From Candidatus Binatia bacterium (GTDB taxonomy: Bacteria; Desulfobacterota; Binatia; UBA9968): 64,000 nt of DNA. Location of the stretch: assembly GCA_036504975.1 (NCBI GenBank), contig DASXUF010000049.1, positions 1-64,000 on the forward strand, in the 5' to 3' direction. Below are positions 17,395-26,235 of the stretch, piece by piece (the stretch's first letter is position 1; every line of letters begins with the position of its first letter). Below the pieces are notes generated by a model. The model saw only the letters and a list, made by a program, of their open reading frames with translations, made no database searches and had not been told where the DNA came from. Made by a program: the position numbers and the translations under genes.

Positions 17395-18393
17395 ATGAGT
17401 AAATTCTTCGAGGCATTGGAGCAAGCGGAGCTGGAGCGGGCGCGGGAGGAAGAGGCCGAGCGGCGGCGCGTCCCGGAGCGCCCGCGCGAGATTTCCCCGA
17501 GCCGGGCCGCCAAAGCGGGTCCGAGCAAAAGCGCTGCGGTCTACGATCGCCCGGCCGACGCGGCGGCCAAGACCGCAGCCAGGGAAAAACCCGCGCCGCG
17601 GCCCAAGCCGCCTATGGAAGCGCCGCTCGGCGGCCTCGACGATCACCTGGTAAGCCTTCTCGACCCGGCGTCGCCCGAGTCCGAGCAGTATCGAACTCTT
17701 TGCTGCGCGCTGGAACAGGATCCGAACCTTCGCGTCGTCGCGATCACCAGCCCCGGAGGCGGCGACGGCAAAACGCTCACGGCGATCAACATAGCGGCCA
17801 CGCTGTCCCAAGCCGCCCAGAACCGCGTTCTTCTGATCGACGCCGATCTGCGCCACCCGTCGGTGGCGGTCCATTTCGGGATGGATCATCTCGAGCAACC
17901 GGGTCTGATCGATGCCGTTCTGAATCCGGACGTTGCGCTTCGAGACGTCGAGATCGCTCTGCCGACGTTCAACCTTTCCATCGTAACCGCCGGGCACAGC
18001 TTCGATCCCCCGTACGAGGCGCTCAAATCGCCGAAGCTCGCGGCGCTCGTCCAAGAGGCGCGCCGGAGATACGACTATGTGGTCGTCGATACGCCGCCGA
18101 TCGTTCCGGTTCCGGACTGCCGGGTCATCGGCCGGTGGGTCGAGGGATTCTTGATCGTCGTCGCCGCGCACCAAACGCCGAGAAAATTACTGGAGGAAGC
18201 CTTGAACATCGTCGATCCGGCGAAAGTCGTCGGTCTCGTGTTCAACGGCGACGACGTCCCGCTCTCGCGTTATTACGATTACTATTACTACGCTTCCGGC
18301 CGTTCCCACGGCGGCAATGGCGCCGCGTGGAGCGACCGGCTGAAAAAAGCCGCGGCTTCTTCCCAAACTTCTTTTCGGCTCGCCCAGAAATGA
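17395..18393 (+). CDS. Bacterial tyrosine autokinase (CpsD/CapB type)
   Basis: A 332-residue cytoplasmic BY-kinase. The N-terminal 80 residues are charged and proline-rich. Walker A' is ITSPGGGDGKTLTAINIA (117-134), Walker A'' begins LLIDADLRHP, and Walker B is VVVDTPPIV. A C-terminal tyrosine cluster (SRYYDYYYYASG) is the autophosphorylation tail. It partners the Wzz-like protein, cycling its phosphorylation to set polymer assembly. The N-terminal MSKFFEALEQA is typical of the XrtA-associated form. It overlaps the next gene by four bases (ATGA). Confidence 0.93.
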   Translation: MSKFFEALEQAELERAREEEAERRRVPERPREISPSRAAKAGPSKSAAVYDRPADAAAKTAAREKPAPRPKPPMEAPLGGLDDHLVSLLDPASPESEQYRTLCCALEQDPNLRVVAITSPGGGDGKTLTAINIAATLSQAAQNRVLLIDADLRHPSVAVHFGMDHLEQPGLIDAVLNPDVALRDVEIALPTFNLSIVTAGHSFDPPYEALKSPKLAALVQEARRRYDYVVVDTPPIVPVPDCRVIGRWVEGFLIVVAAHQTPRKLLEEALNIVDPAKVVGLVFNGDDVPLSRYYDYYYYASGRSHGGNGAAWSDRLKKAAASSQTSFRLAQK

Positions 18394-19892
18394 CCGCGCT
18401 CAAAAACAGCATTGCCGCGATCCTGTTCTTGCTCGAAGGCGGCGCCATCTTCGGCGCGGCTTACGCGCTGCTGTCGGCTTGGGGGAGCGCCGCGCCGAAG
18501 GACGGAGGCTTCCTAACGGCGCCGCCCGAGCGGGCGCTGGCGTTTTCTTTCTGCTGCCTCGCCGCTCTATACACCAACGGTCTCTACCGTCGCGGCGCCG
18601 TCCGGAGCCTCGCCGAAGTATCGCCGCGGCTCTTTCGATCCGTGCCCCTGATGCTGCTGTTTCTGGGGCTGATCTATACTCTCGTTCCGCAAAGCACGAT
18701 TCCCACGGCGGCGCTCATCTCCGGCGTCGCGGCCGTGACCGGTCTCTTGTGGGTTCTGCGCGCGAGCATCTATGGTCTTCTACAACGCCGGGCTTTTCTC
18801 AAGCGGGTCGTCATTCTCGGCAACTGCCCGCTGGTCGGGAAACTCATCCGTGAAATCGAGCGCCAAATTCCTTGTCAGTACGTCATTGCCGCGATCGTCG
18901 ACGACTCGGTGACTCTGGGACGGCCGCTGGTCCGCCGCACCGTGAGAAGGATTCTCGAGCAGCTCGGCTATCCCTACATGGGTCCGCTGAGGCACCTGCG
19001 CAAGATCGTCGAGGAAGTGCGGCCCGAGCGCATCATCGTCGCGCCGGCGGTTGGATTGGATCGTCCTTTCGTGCGCCAGATCCTCCTCGAAGCCCGCTCC
19101 CATGGAATCGTCGTCGAACACGGCGCCGAGGTCTATGAGCGCCTCACCGGAAAAGTGCCGATCGAGTGGCTGACGCCGGAGAGCCTCGTCTTTTCCAAGA
19201 ACTTTCGCCGCTCCGGCTTCGACCAGGCATTGGCGCGCATCAGCAGTCTCGTAGCCGCCATCATGGGACTCATCGTCTTTGCGCCCCTGATGGCGGGGAT
19301 CGCCGTGGCCATCAAACTGGATTCGCGCGGCCCCGTCCTTTTTGTTCAGGAGCGGGTCGGCCGGCGCGGCCGGACTTTCAAGCTGCTCAAGTTCCGCACG
19401 ATGCACCCGGCCCGCCGGAGCACTTCCGAATGGGCTGAGGATAACGCCGACCGGATCACGCGGGTCGGCAAGTGGCTGAGAAAGTTCCGTTTCGACGAGC
19501 TGCCGCAATTCGTGAACATCTTCAAGGGCGATATGAATCTGATCGGTCCGCGGCCCCACCCGGTGTCGAACTTCGAGCTTTTCGTTCTGGTGTCGAGGAA
19601 CGCCCCCGAATGCGGCCAGCCGATTCCTTATTACTCTCTGCGCTCGATGGTCCGGCCCGGAATCACCGGCTGGGCGCAGATCCGGTATCGTTATGCCAAC
19701 GGCTTGGAGGAAGAGATCGAGAAGATGCGCTACGACCTCTACTACATCAAACACATGTCGTTCTGGTTCGACCTCTGCATTCTTGTCCAAACGATCAAGG
19801 TCGTCCTCTTCGGGCAGGAATCGCGGCGCGCTTCGTGTTCCAAAGATCCTCCGGCGAGCCGGCCCGAGCCCCGGCTGGAAAGCGCCGCCTGA
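18390..19892 (+). CDS. Undecaprenyl-phosphate sugar phosphotransferase (PGT, WbaP/EpsL type)
   Basis: A 500-residue initiating phosphoglycosyltransferase that loads the first sugar on undecaprenyl phosphate. Four N-terminal membrane segments (to about residue 130) are followed by a Rossmann-like domain (RVVILGNCPLVGKLIREI). After a re-entrant helix near 290 comes the catalytic PGT domain with KLLKFRTM, DELPQFVNIFKGDMNLIGPR and RPGITGWAQIRYRYANG. This is the TIGR03013/03025-like arrangement seen in XrtA loci. Which sugar is transferred cannot be read from the sequence. Confidence 0.93.
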   Translation: MTALKNSIAAILFLLEGGAIFGAAYALLSAWGSAAPKDGGFLTAPPERALAFSFCCLAALYTNGLYRRGAVRSLAEVSPRLFRSVPLMLLFLGLIYTLVPQSTIPTAALISGVAAVTGLLWVLRASIYGLLQRRAFLKRVVILGNCPLVGKLIREIERQIPCQYVIAAIVDDSVTLGRPLVRRTVRRILEQLGYPYMGPLRHLRKIVEEVRPERIIVAPAVGLDRPFVRQILLEARSHGIVVEHGAEVYERLTGKVPIEWLTPESLVFSKNFRRSGFDQALARISSLVAAIMGLIVFAPLMAGIAVAIKLDSRGPVLFVQERVGRRGRTFKLLKFRTMHPARRSTSEWAEDNADRITRVGKWLRKFRFDELPQFVNIFKGDMNLIGPRPHPVSNFELFVLVSRNAPECGQPIPYYSLRSMVRPGITGWAQIRYRYANGLEEEIEKMRYDLYYIKHMSFWFDLCILVQTIKVVLFGQESRRASCSKDPPASRPEPRLESAA

Positions 19893-19914
19893 GAGTTTCG
19901 CCCCGGCGTCACAT

Positions 19915-19974
19915 GTAGGGGCAGGCCCCTGCGCCTGCCCTTCCTTTCGGGCGACCACGGAGGGTCGCCCCTAC
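19915..19974 (+). repeat. Double-hairpin palindromic repeat
   Basis: Outer arms GTAGGGGC and GCCCCTAC enclose two perfect 8-bp hairpins: GGGCAGGC/GCCTGCCC and GGGCGACC/GGTCGCCC. The pattern is a familiar dispersed REP-type repeat. It sits in the gap between the sugar transferase and the Wzy-like gene and may damp or stabilise the transcript. Confidence 0.75.
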
Positions 19975-20005
19975 AACAAAATTTAAATTACGGGTGAAAG
20001 AGTCC

Positions 20006-21331
20006 ATGCAGCGCAGCTCATCGCTCGAATGGTGGCGCCCGGATATTTCGGCGGACAGCGCCGCTCCGGCTCGGACGGCCCCCGCGGCCGTCACGCGCGG
20101 CAGCTCGGTCCCGTTCTGGGCGCTCGCGGCTTTCACGGCCATCTTGTTGATCTCGCCCCAGAGCTACTTCCCGATCTTCGAGAAGTTGCGCATCGCGCTC
20201 CTCACGGCCGGTCTGGCGGCGGCCGCCTATTTTTGGGACTGCCTGGTCTACCGGCAGCCTCTTACCATTCGGTCGCGCGAGATTTGGCTCGCCGCTCTGC
20301 TGGCGGCGTGGGCGCTCGTCACCGTTCCCTTCTCCTACTCGCCGGGAGCGAGCTTATCCTTTCTTTTCGAGGCCTACGTCAAGAGCCTGGTCGTCTTCTG
20401 GTTGCTGGCGAACATCGTGAGCTCCGTCACAAGGCTCCGCGCCGTCGCCTGGGAGCTCAGCCTGATAGCGATCCCGCTCGCCCTGACGGCGGTCTATAAT
20501 TTTTATTCGGGCGTTTTTCTCGATCCCACGGTGAAGCAGCGCATCGCGGGCTACCAGGGCGCGGTCGCCGGGAATCCGAACGATCTCGCCTTGATGATCA
20601 ATCTGATTCTTCCTTTCAGCGTCGCGCTCTTGCTGATCCATCGCAGCAGACCCGCCGCGCGGTTCCTCTTGACGGCCGGCATCGGCCTTTCGGCCGTGGC
20701 GGTCATCGTCACCTTTTCGCGCGGCGGATTCGTTACGCTGACGACGCTTTTCCTCCTCTATCTGTGGAAATTTCGCCGCCGGTCGGAGCGCCGTTGGATG
20801 TGGACGCTGTTTGCCTTTCTGCTGGTGTCGATCCCCCTGGCGGGTCCGGAATATCTCGAGCGCCTGTCGACCATCACGGACATAAAAGCGGACGAGACCG
20901 GCTCGGCGCAGCAGCGCTGGGGGGACATGGCGGCCGCCGCCGAATTCACGCTTAGACATCCGATCATCGGCGCCGGAATCGGCCAAAACTTGCAGGCCGT
21001 CCGCGAGCTGCGGGGGCCCTCCGGCTACTTGGTTCACAACGTCTACCTGGAATACGCCGCGGAGTTGGGAATCCCGGGCCTCGTGCTCTTTCTCCTGTTG
21101 CTCGCCGGCGGCATCAAGTCCGCCGCCCTCGTTCAAAGGGAAACCAAAGAAGCGCGGGGCGAGCGCGGCGAGCTGTTCTATCTCGCGGAAGGGATACAGA
21201 CGAGCCTGATTGCGTTCGCAGTCTCCTGCTTGTTTTATCCCGTGGCGTATCACGTTCATTTTTACTACATCGCCGGCCTCGCGGTTGCAGCCCAGGCCCT
21301 GTGCCGATCAGAAAGCGGATCGTGGAAATAA
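20006..21331 (+). CDS. Wzy/O-antigen-ligase-family membrane protein
   Basis: About 441 residues with ten or more hydrophobic helices. The Wzy_C signature region lies around GNPNDLALMINLILPFSVAL and IVTFSRGGFVTL, with the periplasmic loop (IIGAGIGQNLQAV, HNVYLEYAAELGIPGLVLF) expected in polymerases and ligases. It probably polymerises flipped repeat units. The start chosen is ATG 20006, with GAAAGAG upstream; a GTG at 19994 is possible. It overlaps the next gene. Confidence 0.88.
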   Translation: MQRSSSLEWWRPDISADSAAPARTAPAAVTRGSSVPFWALAAFTAILLISPQSYFPIFEKLRIALLTAGLAAAAYFWDCLVYRQPLTIRSREIWLAALLAAWALVTVPFSYSPGASLSFLFEAYVKSLVVFWLLANIVSSVTRLRAVAWELSLIAIPLALTAVYNFYSGVFLDPTVKQRIAGYQGAVAGNPNDLALMINLILPFSVALLLIHRSRPAARFLLTAGIGLSAVAVIVTFSRGGFVTLTTLFLLYLWKFRRRSERRWMWTLFAFLLVSIPLAGPEYLERLSTITDIKADETGSAQQRWGDMAAAAEFTLRHPIIGAGIGQNLQAVRELRGPSGYLVHNVYLEYAAELGIPGLVLFLLLLAGGIKSAALVQRETKEARGERGELFYLAEGIQTSLIAFAVSCLFYPVAYHVHFYYIAGLAVAAQALCRSESGSWK

Positions 21332-22545
21332 ATCGAATCAAGCTGCTGAAGTTTCTTCACACCTTCGAGATCGGCGGCACCGAGAGGCAGGTGGTGACGC
21401 TCGCCCGAAAACTCGATCCGGCCAAGTTCGATTTAAGCATGGCCTGCTTCTACAAGATGGGACCCTTCCTGCAAGACATCGAGCGGCGCCGGATACCGCT
21501 CAAGGAATATGGGGTCAGAAGTCTCCGCAGCGCCACGGCTTTCAGAGAAGCGCTCCGATGCGCCGGCGACCTAAGGCGCGACCGGACCGAGATCGTTCAC
21601 GCCTACGGTTTTTATTCCAACGTGTTTGCCATTCCGGCCGCGCGGCTGGCGGGCGTCCCGGTCGTGATCGGGTCGATTCGCGACACGGTGGAAGGTCCGC
21701 CGCTGCAGCGTCGGGCGCACAAACTGGTTTGCCGCCTGGCCGACTGTGTTCTGGTCAACGCCGAGGTCATCAAACAGCGGCTCATCGCGGAAGGATACAA
21801 TGGGTCCAAGATCAGAGTGATCAAGAACGGCATCGATCTCTCCAGGTTCGCAAAGAAAAATGAAGACTGCAAAGTGCGTCTGGAGTTCGGGCTGCCTCCC
21901 GCCGCGCCCCTGGTGGTCGTGCTGGCGCGTCTCAGCCGATTCAAGGGAATCGAATATTTCCTGCAAGCGGCGGCCATCGTAGCCAAGCGCATCGAGGAGG
22001 CGCGCTTCCTGATCGTCGGGGATCTTAAATACGACCAAGCCTACAGGACTGAGCTGAAGCGTCAGGCGACTCGTCTCGGCATCGGCAGGCGCGTCATCTT
22101 CACCGGCTTCAGGCTCGACGTGCCGGAGGTACTCTCGGAAGCTTCGATCTCCGTCCTCCCCTGCCATAGCGCCGAAGGGCTGTCGAATTCTTTGCTCGAG
22201 TCCATGGCGGTCGGCCTGCCGGTCGTCGCCACGACGGTCGGCGGCAATCCGGAAGTCGTCGAGGAGGGAACGACCGGCCTGCTCGTGCCGCCGCGCGAGC
22301 CCGAAGCGCTGGCCCGGGCGATTTCACTGCTGCTCGCCAACCCCGAGACGGCGCGCAGATTCGGCGCGGCGGGGAGACAACGGGTCGCGCGGCACTTTTC
22401 TCTGGAGCGAATGACCCGGGATACGGAAGAACTCTACAGCCAGCTTCTGGAAACCGCCCGCCGCAGGACCGCGTCCGCAAACGCGGACGGGCGCTTTTCC
22501 AGACGCTGGCGTCGGTCGCGCAATCTGTTGCGGTCGCCGCGCTGA
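21322..22545 (+). CDS. GT4 glycosyltransferase
   Basis: About 407 residues, GT-B fold. The N-terminal domain begins KLLKFLHTFEIGGTERQVV; nucleotide-sugar binding elements include VLARLSRFKGIEYFLQAA, and the GT4 E-x7-E motif is EGLSNSLLESMAVGLPVV. The C-terminal tail is basic (RRWRRSRN). It is cytoplasmic or membrane-associated and adds a sugar to the lipid-linked repeat unit. The GTG at 21322 gives a 10-nt overlap with the wzy-like gene; a GTG at 21301 is also in frame. Confidence 0.9.
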   Translation: MEINRIKLLKFLHTFEIGGTERQVVTLARKLDPAKFDLSMACFYKMGPFLQDIERRRIPLKEYGVRSLRSATAFREALRCAGDLRRDRTEIVHAYGFYSNVFAIPAARLAGVPVVIGSIRDTVEGPPLQRRAHKLVCRLADCVLVNAEVIKQRLIAEGYNGSKIRVIKNGIDLSRFAKKNEDCKVRLEFGLPPAAPLVVVLARLSRFKGIEYFLQAAAIVAKRIEEARFLIVGDLKYDQAYRTELKRQATRLGIGRRVIFTGFRLDVPEVLSEASISVLPCHSAEGLSNSLLESMAVGLPVVATTVGGNPEVVEEGTTGLLVPPREPEALARAISLLLANPETARRFGAAGRQRVARHFSLERMTRDTEELYSQLLETARRRTASANADGRFSRRWRRSRNLLRSPR

Positions 22546-22607
22546 GGCCCGTCTCCCGACAATCTAAAACAGCCGCCGAAAGCGAAGTTCCCCGAGGGAG
22601 GTTGAGT

Positions 22608-23849
22608 ATGCGATCGACCGCGGCGCTGCGCTTCCAACGGGGGCGGAGGGCGAATGGACGATCGGGTTTTAGCGCGCTCACGGAGAGCCCTATGATGCCG
22701 GCAACAGCCCTTTCTTTGGAACAGTCTTCGACCGATGCCGAGATATCGGTCGAAGCCGTCACCGAGTACGATGCCTTTCTCGACCTCGCGCCTGACTGGA
22801 ATCGGCTGGTCGAAGAGGCCGAAATCGATCATCCCTTTCTCCGCCACGAGTGGTTCCGCGCGTGGTGGGACAGTTTCGGAACCGGAAAACAGCTCCACAT
22901 TCTCGTCGTCAGGAGGGGCGCGGAAACCATCGGCATAGCCCCGCTCATGCTGAGCCCCGCCCGCATCTATGGTCTCAAGATGCGCCGGCTCCAATCGATT
23001 CATAACGACCACAGCCCGCGCTTCGACCTCATCGTCGGCGGCTTGCCGGAAGACGTTTACGGCGCCATTTGGAATTACCTCTCCAGGCGCCGGAAATTTT
23101 GGGACGTGCTGCAGGTCTCGCAGATACTAACTTGCTCGCCGACGTTCGCGGCGCTGTCGGGCCTGGCGCGGGCGGAGGGCCTTCTCGTCGGCATTTGGCC
23201 TTCGGACCATTCGCCGTACATCGATCTGGCTCCGGGCTGGAACGCCTACCAGGCGCGCCTGAGCTCTCATCACAAAGGGAAAATCCGCCGGCGTTTGAGA
23301 CAGCTCGAGCTTCTCGGCCGGGTGGAGCTCGAGATCGTCGCCACGAACGAAAACATGGACGCCGCGTTGGCGGACGGCTTTAGGCTCGAGGCCGCGGGCT
23401 GGAAAAGCGAATCGGGCACGGCCATTCGCTGCCAGCCGGACCTGGTGCGTTTTTATAGTCAACTGGCCCGGAACGCGGCGGCGGTCGGCGCGCTGCGCTT
23501 GATCTTTCTGACCGTCGGTGGAACGCGGATCGCGTTCGCCTACGGTATGGGCTACAAGAACAAGCTTTTTGTCCTCAAGACCGGCTACCACCCGGAGTAT
23601 GCGGCCTACTCCCCGTACAACATTCTCTGCTACCTGCTTTTTCGCGACGCCTGCGAGCGCGGCTTGGCGGAATACGAATTTTTAGGAGTCGACGATAGCT
23701 GGAAGCTTAGCTGGACGAAAACAACCAAAGCGCACTGCTGGCTGTACGTGTTCAGGAATGCCCCGCGCCCGCGCCTGCTCCACTGGCTCAAGTTTCAAGC
23801 GGCGCCGAGAATAAAGCGCAGTTGGCCCGCGGTTTTTCTTCGGAGATAG
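22608..23849 (+). CDS. FemAB/BcsL-like acyltransferase (GNAT fold), copy 1
   Basis: About 413 residues of the acetyltransf_6 (CelD/BcsL) family. It contains the conserved entry FLRHEWFRAWWDSFG, the middle region SPYIDLAPGWNAYQARLSS followed by KGKIRRRLRQL, and the second acyltransferase half (TRIAFAYGMGYKNKLFVLKT, YEFLGVDDSWKLSW). Members N-acylate sugars or transfer amino acids to polymers. GGGAGG at 22596-22601 supports ATG 22608. It lies 3 nt before the DegT-like gene, so the pair may act on the same amino sugar. Confidence 0.85.
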   Translation: MRSTAALRFQRGRRANGRSGFSALTESPMMPATALSLEQSSTDAEISVEAVTEYDAFLDLAPDWNRLVEEAEIDHPFLRHEWFRAWWDSFGTGKQLHILVVRRGAETIGIAPLMLSPARIYGLKMRRLQSIHNDHSPRFDLIVGGLPEDVYGAIWNYLSRRRKFWDVLQVSQILTCSPTFAALSGLARAEGLLVGIWPSDHSPYIDLAPGWNAYQARLSSHHKGKIRRRLRQLELLGRVELEIVATNENMDAALADGFRLEAAGWKSESGTAIRCQPDLVRFYSQLARNAAAVGALRLIFLTVGGTRIAFAYGMGYKNKLFVLKTGYHPEYAAYSPYNILCYLLFRDACERGLAEYEFLGVDDSWKLSWTKTTKAHCWLYVFRNAPRPRLLHWLKFQAAPRIKRSWPAVFLRR

Positions 23850-23852
23850 TCC

Positions 23853-25076
23853 ATGTACGTTCCCGCCTGGCAATTGCTCAGTCCTAGGTATTTCTTCCGC
23901 GCCGCTCGCCGCTGCGGGCGGCCGTTCCCTCTCGACGCTCCCAACCGGACGTCCTTCTACGTGGCGCGGAGCGGGATCTACCATCTTATCCGCGCCCTCG
24001 GTTTTGACCGTGGCGCAACCGTGTTGATGCCGGACTACCACAGCGGCGTCGAAGTCTGGGCCGTGCGGGCGGCCGGCGCCCGCGTGGAATATTATCACGT
24101 CGATCGAAACATGGAGCCGGATCTGAACGAGATCGAAGATCTGTGCCGGTCCAACCCGAGGGCGATTTATATGATCCACTATCTCGGCTGGCCGCAGCCG
24201 GTGAAAGAAATGAGAGAGATCTGCCGAAGACGCGGCCTCATCTTGATCGAAGACTGCGCGCTTTCATTCCTGAGCGAGCTGGACGGACAACCGCTCGGAA
24301 CCTTCGGCGACTATGCCGTGTTCTGCCTGTACAAAACACTGCCCGTTCCGAACGGCGGGATTTTGGTCCAGAACGGCGCGCCGCTCGACGCGCTGGCGGA
24401 CCTCGAGACGAAGCCGTGCGATAAGCTCTCGGTCATGGCTCGCAGCGCGGAGCTGATGCTGGATTGGCTCCAGACCCGTTCGGAATTTATCGGGCAAGCG
24501 CTGCGCCTGGCGAAAGGCGCGGCCGGCAAAGCGCTCACCGCGCTCGGCAGGGAACGACTGCCGGTGGCGGACATCACCCCGGAGTTTCAATCGGCCGGCT
24601 ACCACGTGGAAAAACTCAACGTCGGCCTGTCGTCTCTCTCCGCCGCCTTGCTCGACCGATTCGACTACGAGTCGATCCGGCAGACGCGGCGGGACAATTA
24701 TTCGCGTCTCCACGAGCTGCTCGCGGGCAAGGTCCCGTCCTTGCCCCGGGAGCTGGAAGACGGCGTGTGCCCGCTGTTTTTCCCGCTTCTCGTGAGCGAA
24801 AAACATTCGGCCGCTCAAGCGCTGTGGCGACAGGGAATCCGCGCCGTGGAATTTTGGAATTACGGCTATCCCGAAGCGGACGAACACACGGCCCCGGACG
24901 CGCGCTTCCTTCGCGATCATGCCCTGGAGCTTCCCATCCATCAGGACATCACGCCGGCCCAGATCGAGCACATGGCGGAACAGGTCGTGAAGCTGCCATA
25001 TTCCCGCTTCGCCCGCGAGGAGTTTAATCGCAGCCGGGCGCGCGGCCGGCGCGCGTTGCTCCGATCCGTTTCGTAG
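23853..25076 (+). CDS. DegT/DnrJ/EryC1-type aminotransferase-like protein
   Basis: 407 residues of fold-type I PLP enzyme type. Substrate and cofactor features: ARSGIYHLIRALG, VLMPDYHSGVEVWAV, an Asp for the pyridine ring in LILIEDCALSFLSEL, and the PLP lysine in FCLYKTLPVPNGGIL. Family members make amino sugars on nucleotide-linked sugars. Sequence around the active site departs from typical DegT (LYKTLPVPNGG rather than HxxKxxxxGEGG), so it may have another amine acceptor. Flanked by two acyltransferases that could acylate the amine. Confidence 0.82.
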   Translation: MYVPAWQLLSPRYFFRAARRCGRPFPLDAPNRTSFYVARSGIYHLIRALGFDRGATVLMPDYHSGVEVWAVRAAGARVEYYHVDRNMEPDLNEIEDLCRSNPRAIYMIHYLGWPQPVKEMREICRRRGLILIEDCALSFLSELDGQPLGTFGDYAVFCLYKTLPVPNGGILVQNGAPLDALADLETKPCDKLSVMARSAELMLDWLQTRSEFIGQALRLAKGAAGKALTALGRERLPVADITPEFQSAGYHVEKLNVGLSSLSAALLDRFDYESIRQTRRDNYSRLHELLAGKVPSLPRELEDGVCPLFFPLLVSEKHSAAQALWRQGIRAVEFWNYGYPEADEHTAPDARFLRDHALELPIHQDITPAQIEHMAEQVVKLPYSRFAREEFNRSRARGRRALLRSVS

Positions 25077-25081
25077 TCGCC

Positions 25082-26212
25082 ATGCACGCGCAGACAGAAA
25101 TCGTAGAAGACGCTTCGAGCTTCGAGACGCTCCGCGAGGAATGGAGCCGTCTCCTGGAGACGAGCGCGTCGGATTGCGTCTTCTTGACCTGGGAGTGGCT
25201 CTTCACCTGGTGGAAACATTTTTTTCAAGGGAGGAAGTTATCCATACTGGCGCTGCGCGAGGGTCCGGAATTGATCGCGCTCGCGCCGTTCGCGTCGAGT
25301 CCTCCCGGGCTGAGATTCTTTTCGCCTTTTCGCTCTCTCGAGTTTCTCGGCGCCGGCAGCATCGGCTCGGATTACCTGGACGTCATCCTCAAGCGCGGCA
25401 AGGAAGAACCAGCCTTGGCGGCGCTGGCGGAAGAATTGGCCCATGAAAAGCGCGCGCTCAAGCTCGATCATCTCAACCGGCGCTCCTCCTCGGCCGCCGA
25501 GTTGGCCCAACGACTGAAGAAGCTCGGCTGGAGTCTCTACGAGGCCAGACGCAGCGTGAGCCCGTACATCGAGCTGGCCGGCCATTCGTGGGAATCGTAT
25601 CTCGCCGGCCTGGGACCCGAGCATCGCTACAATGTCCGGCGCCGCATGAAAAACCTCTCGAAGCAGTTCGATGTCCGCTTCGAAGCCGCCGGCACGGAAG
25701 AAGAGCGCCGCGAAGCGTTTTCTCTGCTGGTTGAGTTACACGGGATGCGCTGGCGACAAAACGGCGTCGGCGGGGTCTTTCGCGCGCCGGGCTTGCTCTC
25801 TTTCCACGAGGAGATGAGCCGGCTGGCTTTGGAGCGCGGCTGGCTCAGGCTCTTCGTTCTCCGGCTCGACGGCAAGCCCGCGGCCGCTCTTTACGGCTTC
25901 CGCTACAAAGGCGTTTTTTATTTTTACCAGTCCGGCTTCGATCCGGCCTACGGCAAATTCAGCGTCGGTCTGGTGACGATGGGCCTGGCGATCAAGAACG
26001 CTATCGAAGAAGGAGCATCGGAGTACGATTTCCTCTATGGCGACGAGCCCTACAAGTTTCTTTGGGCGCGCCGGGCGCGCGAGCTGGGATGCCTGGAGAT
26101 GTATCCGCCCAGCATGGCCGGGCGGGTCTACAAACAAGCCGTCGATCTCAACCGCGCGGCCAGAAAGATGGCGCGCCAGGTGCTGGCTCAACCGCTCTCG
26201 GGCCTGAGATAG
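25082..26212 (+). CDS. FemAB/BcsL-like acyltransferase (GNAT fold), copy 2
   Basis: 376 residues, the same family as the gene at 22608: CVFLTWEWLFTWWKHFF at the N terminus, SPYIELAGHSWESYLAGLGP then RYNVRRRMKNL, and the C-terminal lobe with PAAALYGFRYKGVFYFYQSG and YDFLYGDEPYKFLWA. It follows the DegT-like gene by 5 nt. Probably a soluble acyltransferase that modifies an amino sugar of the polymer; the acyl donor is unknown. Confidence 0.85.
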   Translation: MHAQTEIVEDASSFETLREEWSRLLETSASDCVFLTWEWLFTWWKHFFQGRKLSILALREGPELIALAPFASSPPGLRFFSPFRSLEFLGAGSIGSDYLDVILKRGKEEPALAALAEELAHEKRALKLDHLNRRSSSAAELAQRLKKLGWSLYEARRSVSPYIELAGHSWESYLAGLGPEHRYNVRRRMKNLSKQFDVRFEAAGTEEERREAFSLLVELHGMRWRQNGVGGVFRAPGLLSFHEEMSRLALERGWLRLFVLRLDGKPAAALYGFRYKGVFYFYQSGFDPAYGKFSVGLVTMGLAIKNAIEEGASEYDFLYGDEPYKFLWARRARELGCLEMYPPSMAGRVYKQAVDLNRAARKMARQVLAQPLSGLR

Positions 26213-26235
26213 TTTGCTGCAAGCGACCAAGCGAC

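Noticed and set aside
20006..21331. Wzy-like protein as an exosortase
   Set aside because: It has O-antigen ligase/polymerase features and lacks the exosortase Cys-Arg-His pattern.
26062..26235. Upstream start for the polysaccharide deacetylase
   Set aside because: This part is the 3' end of the acyltransferase gene in another frame; ATG 26236 fits the family.
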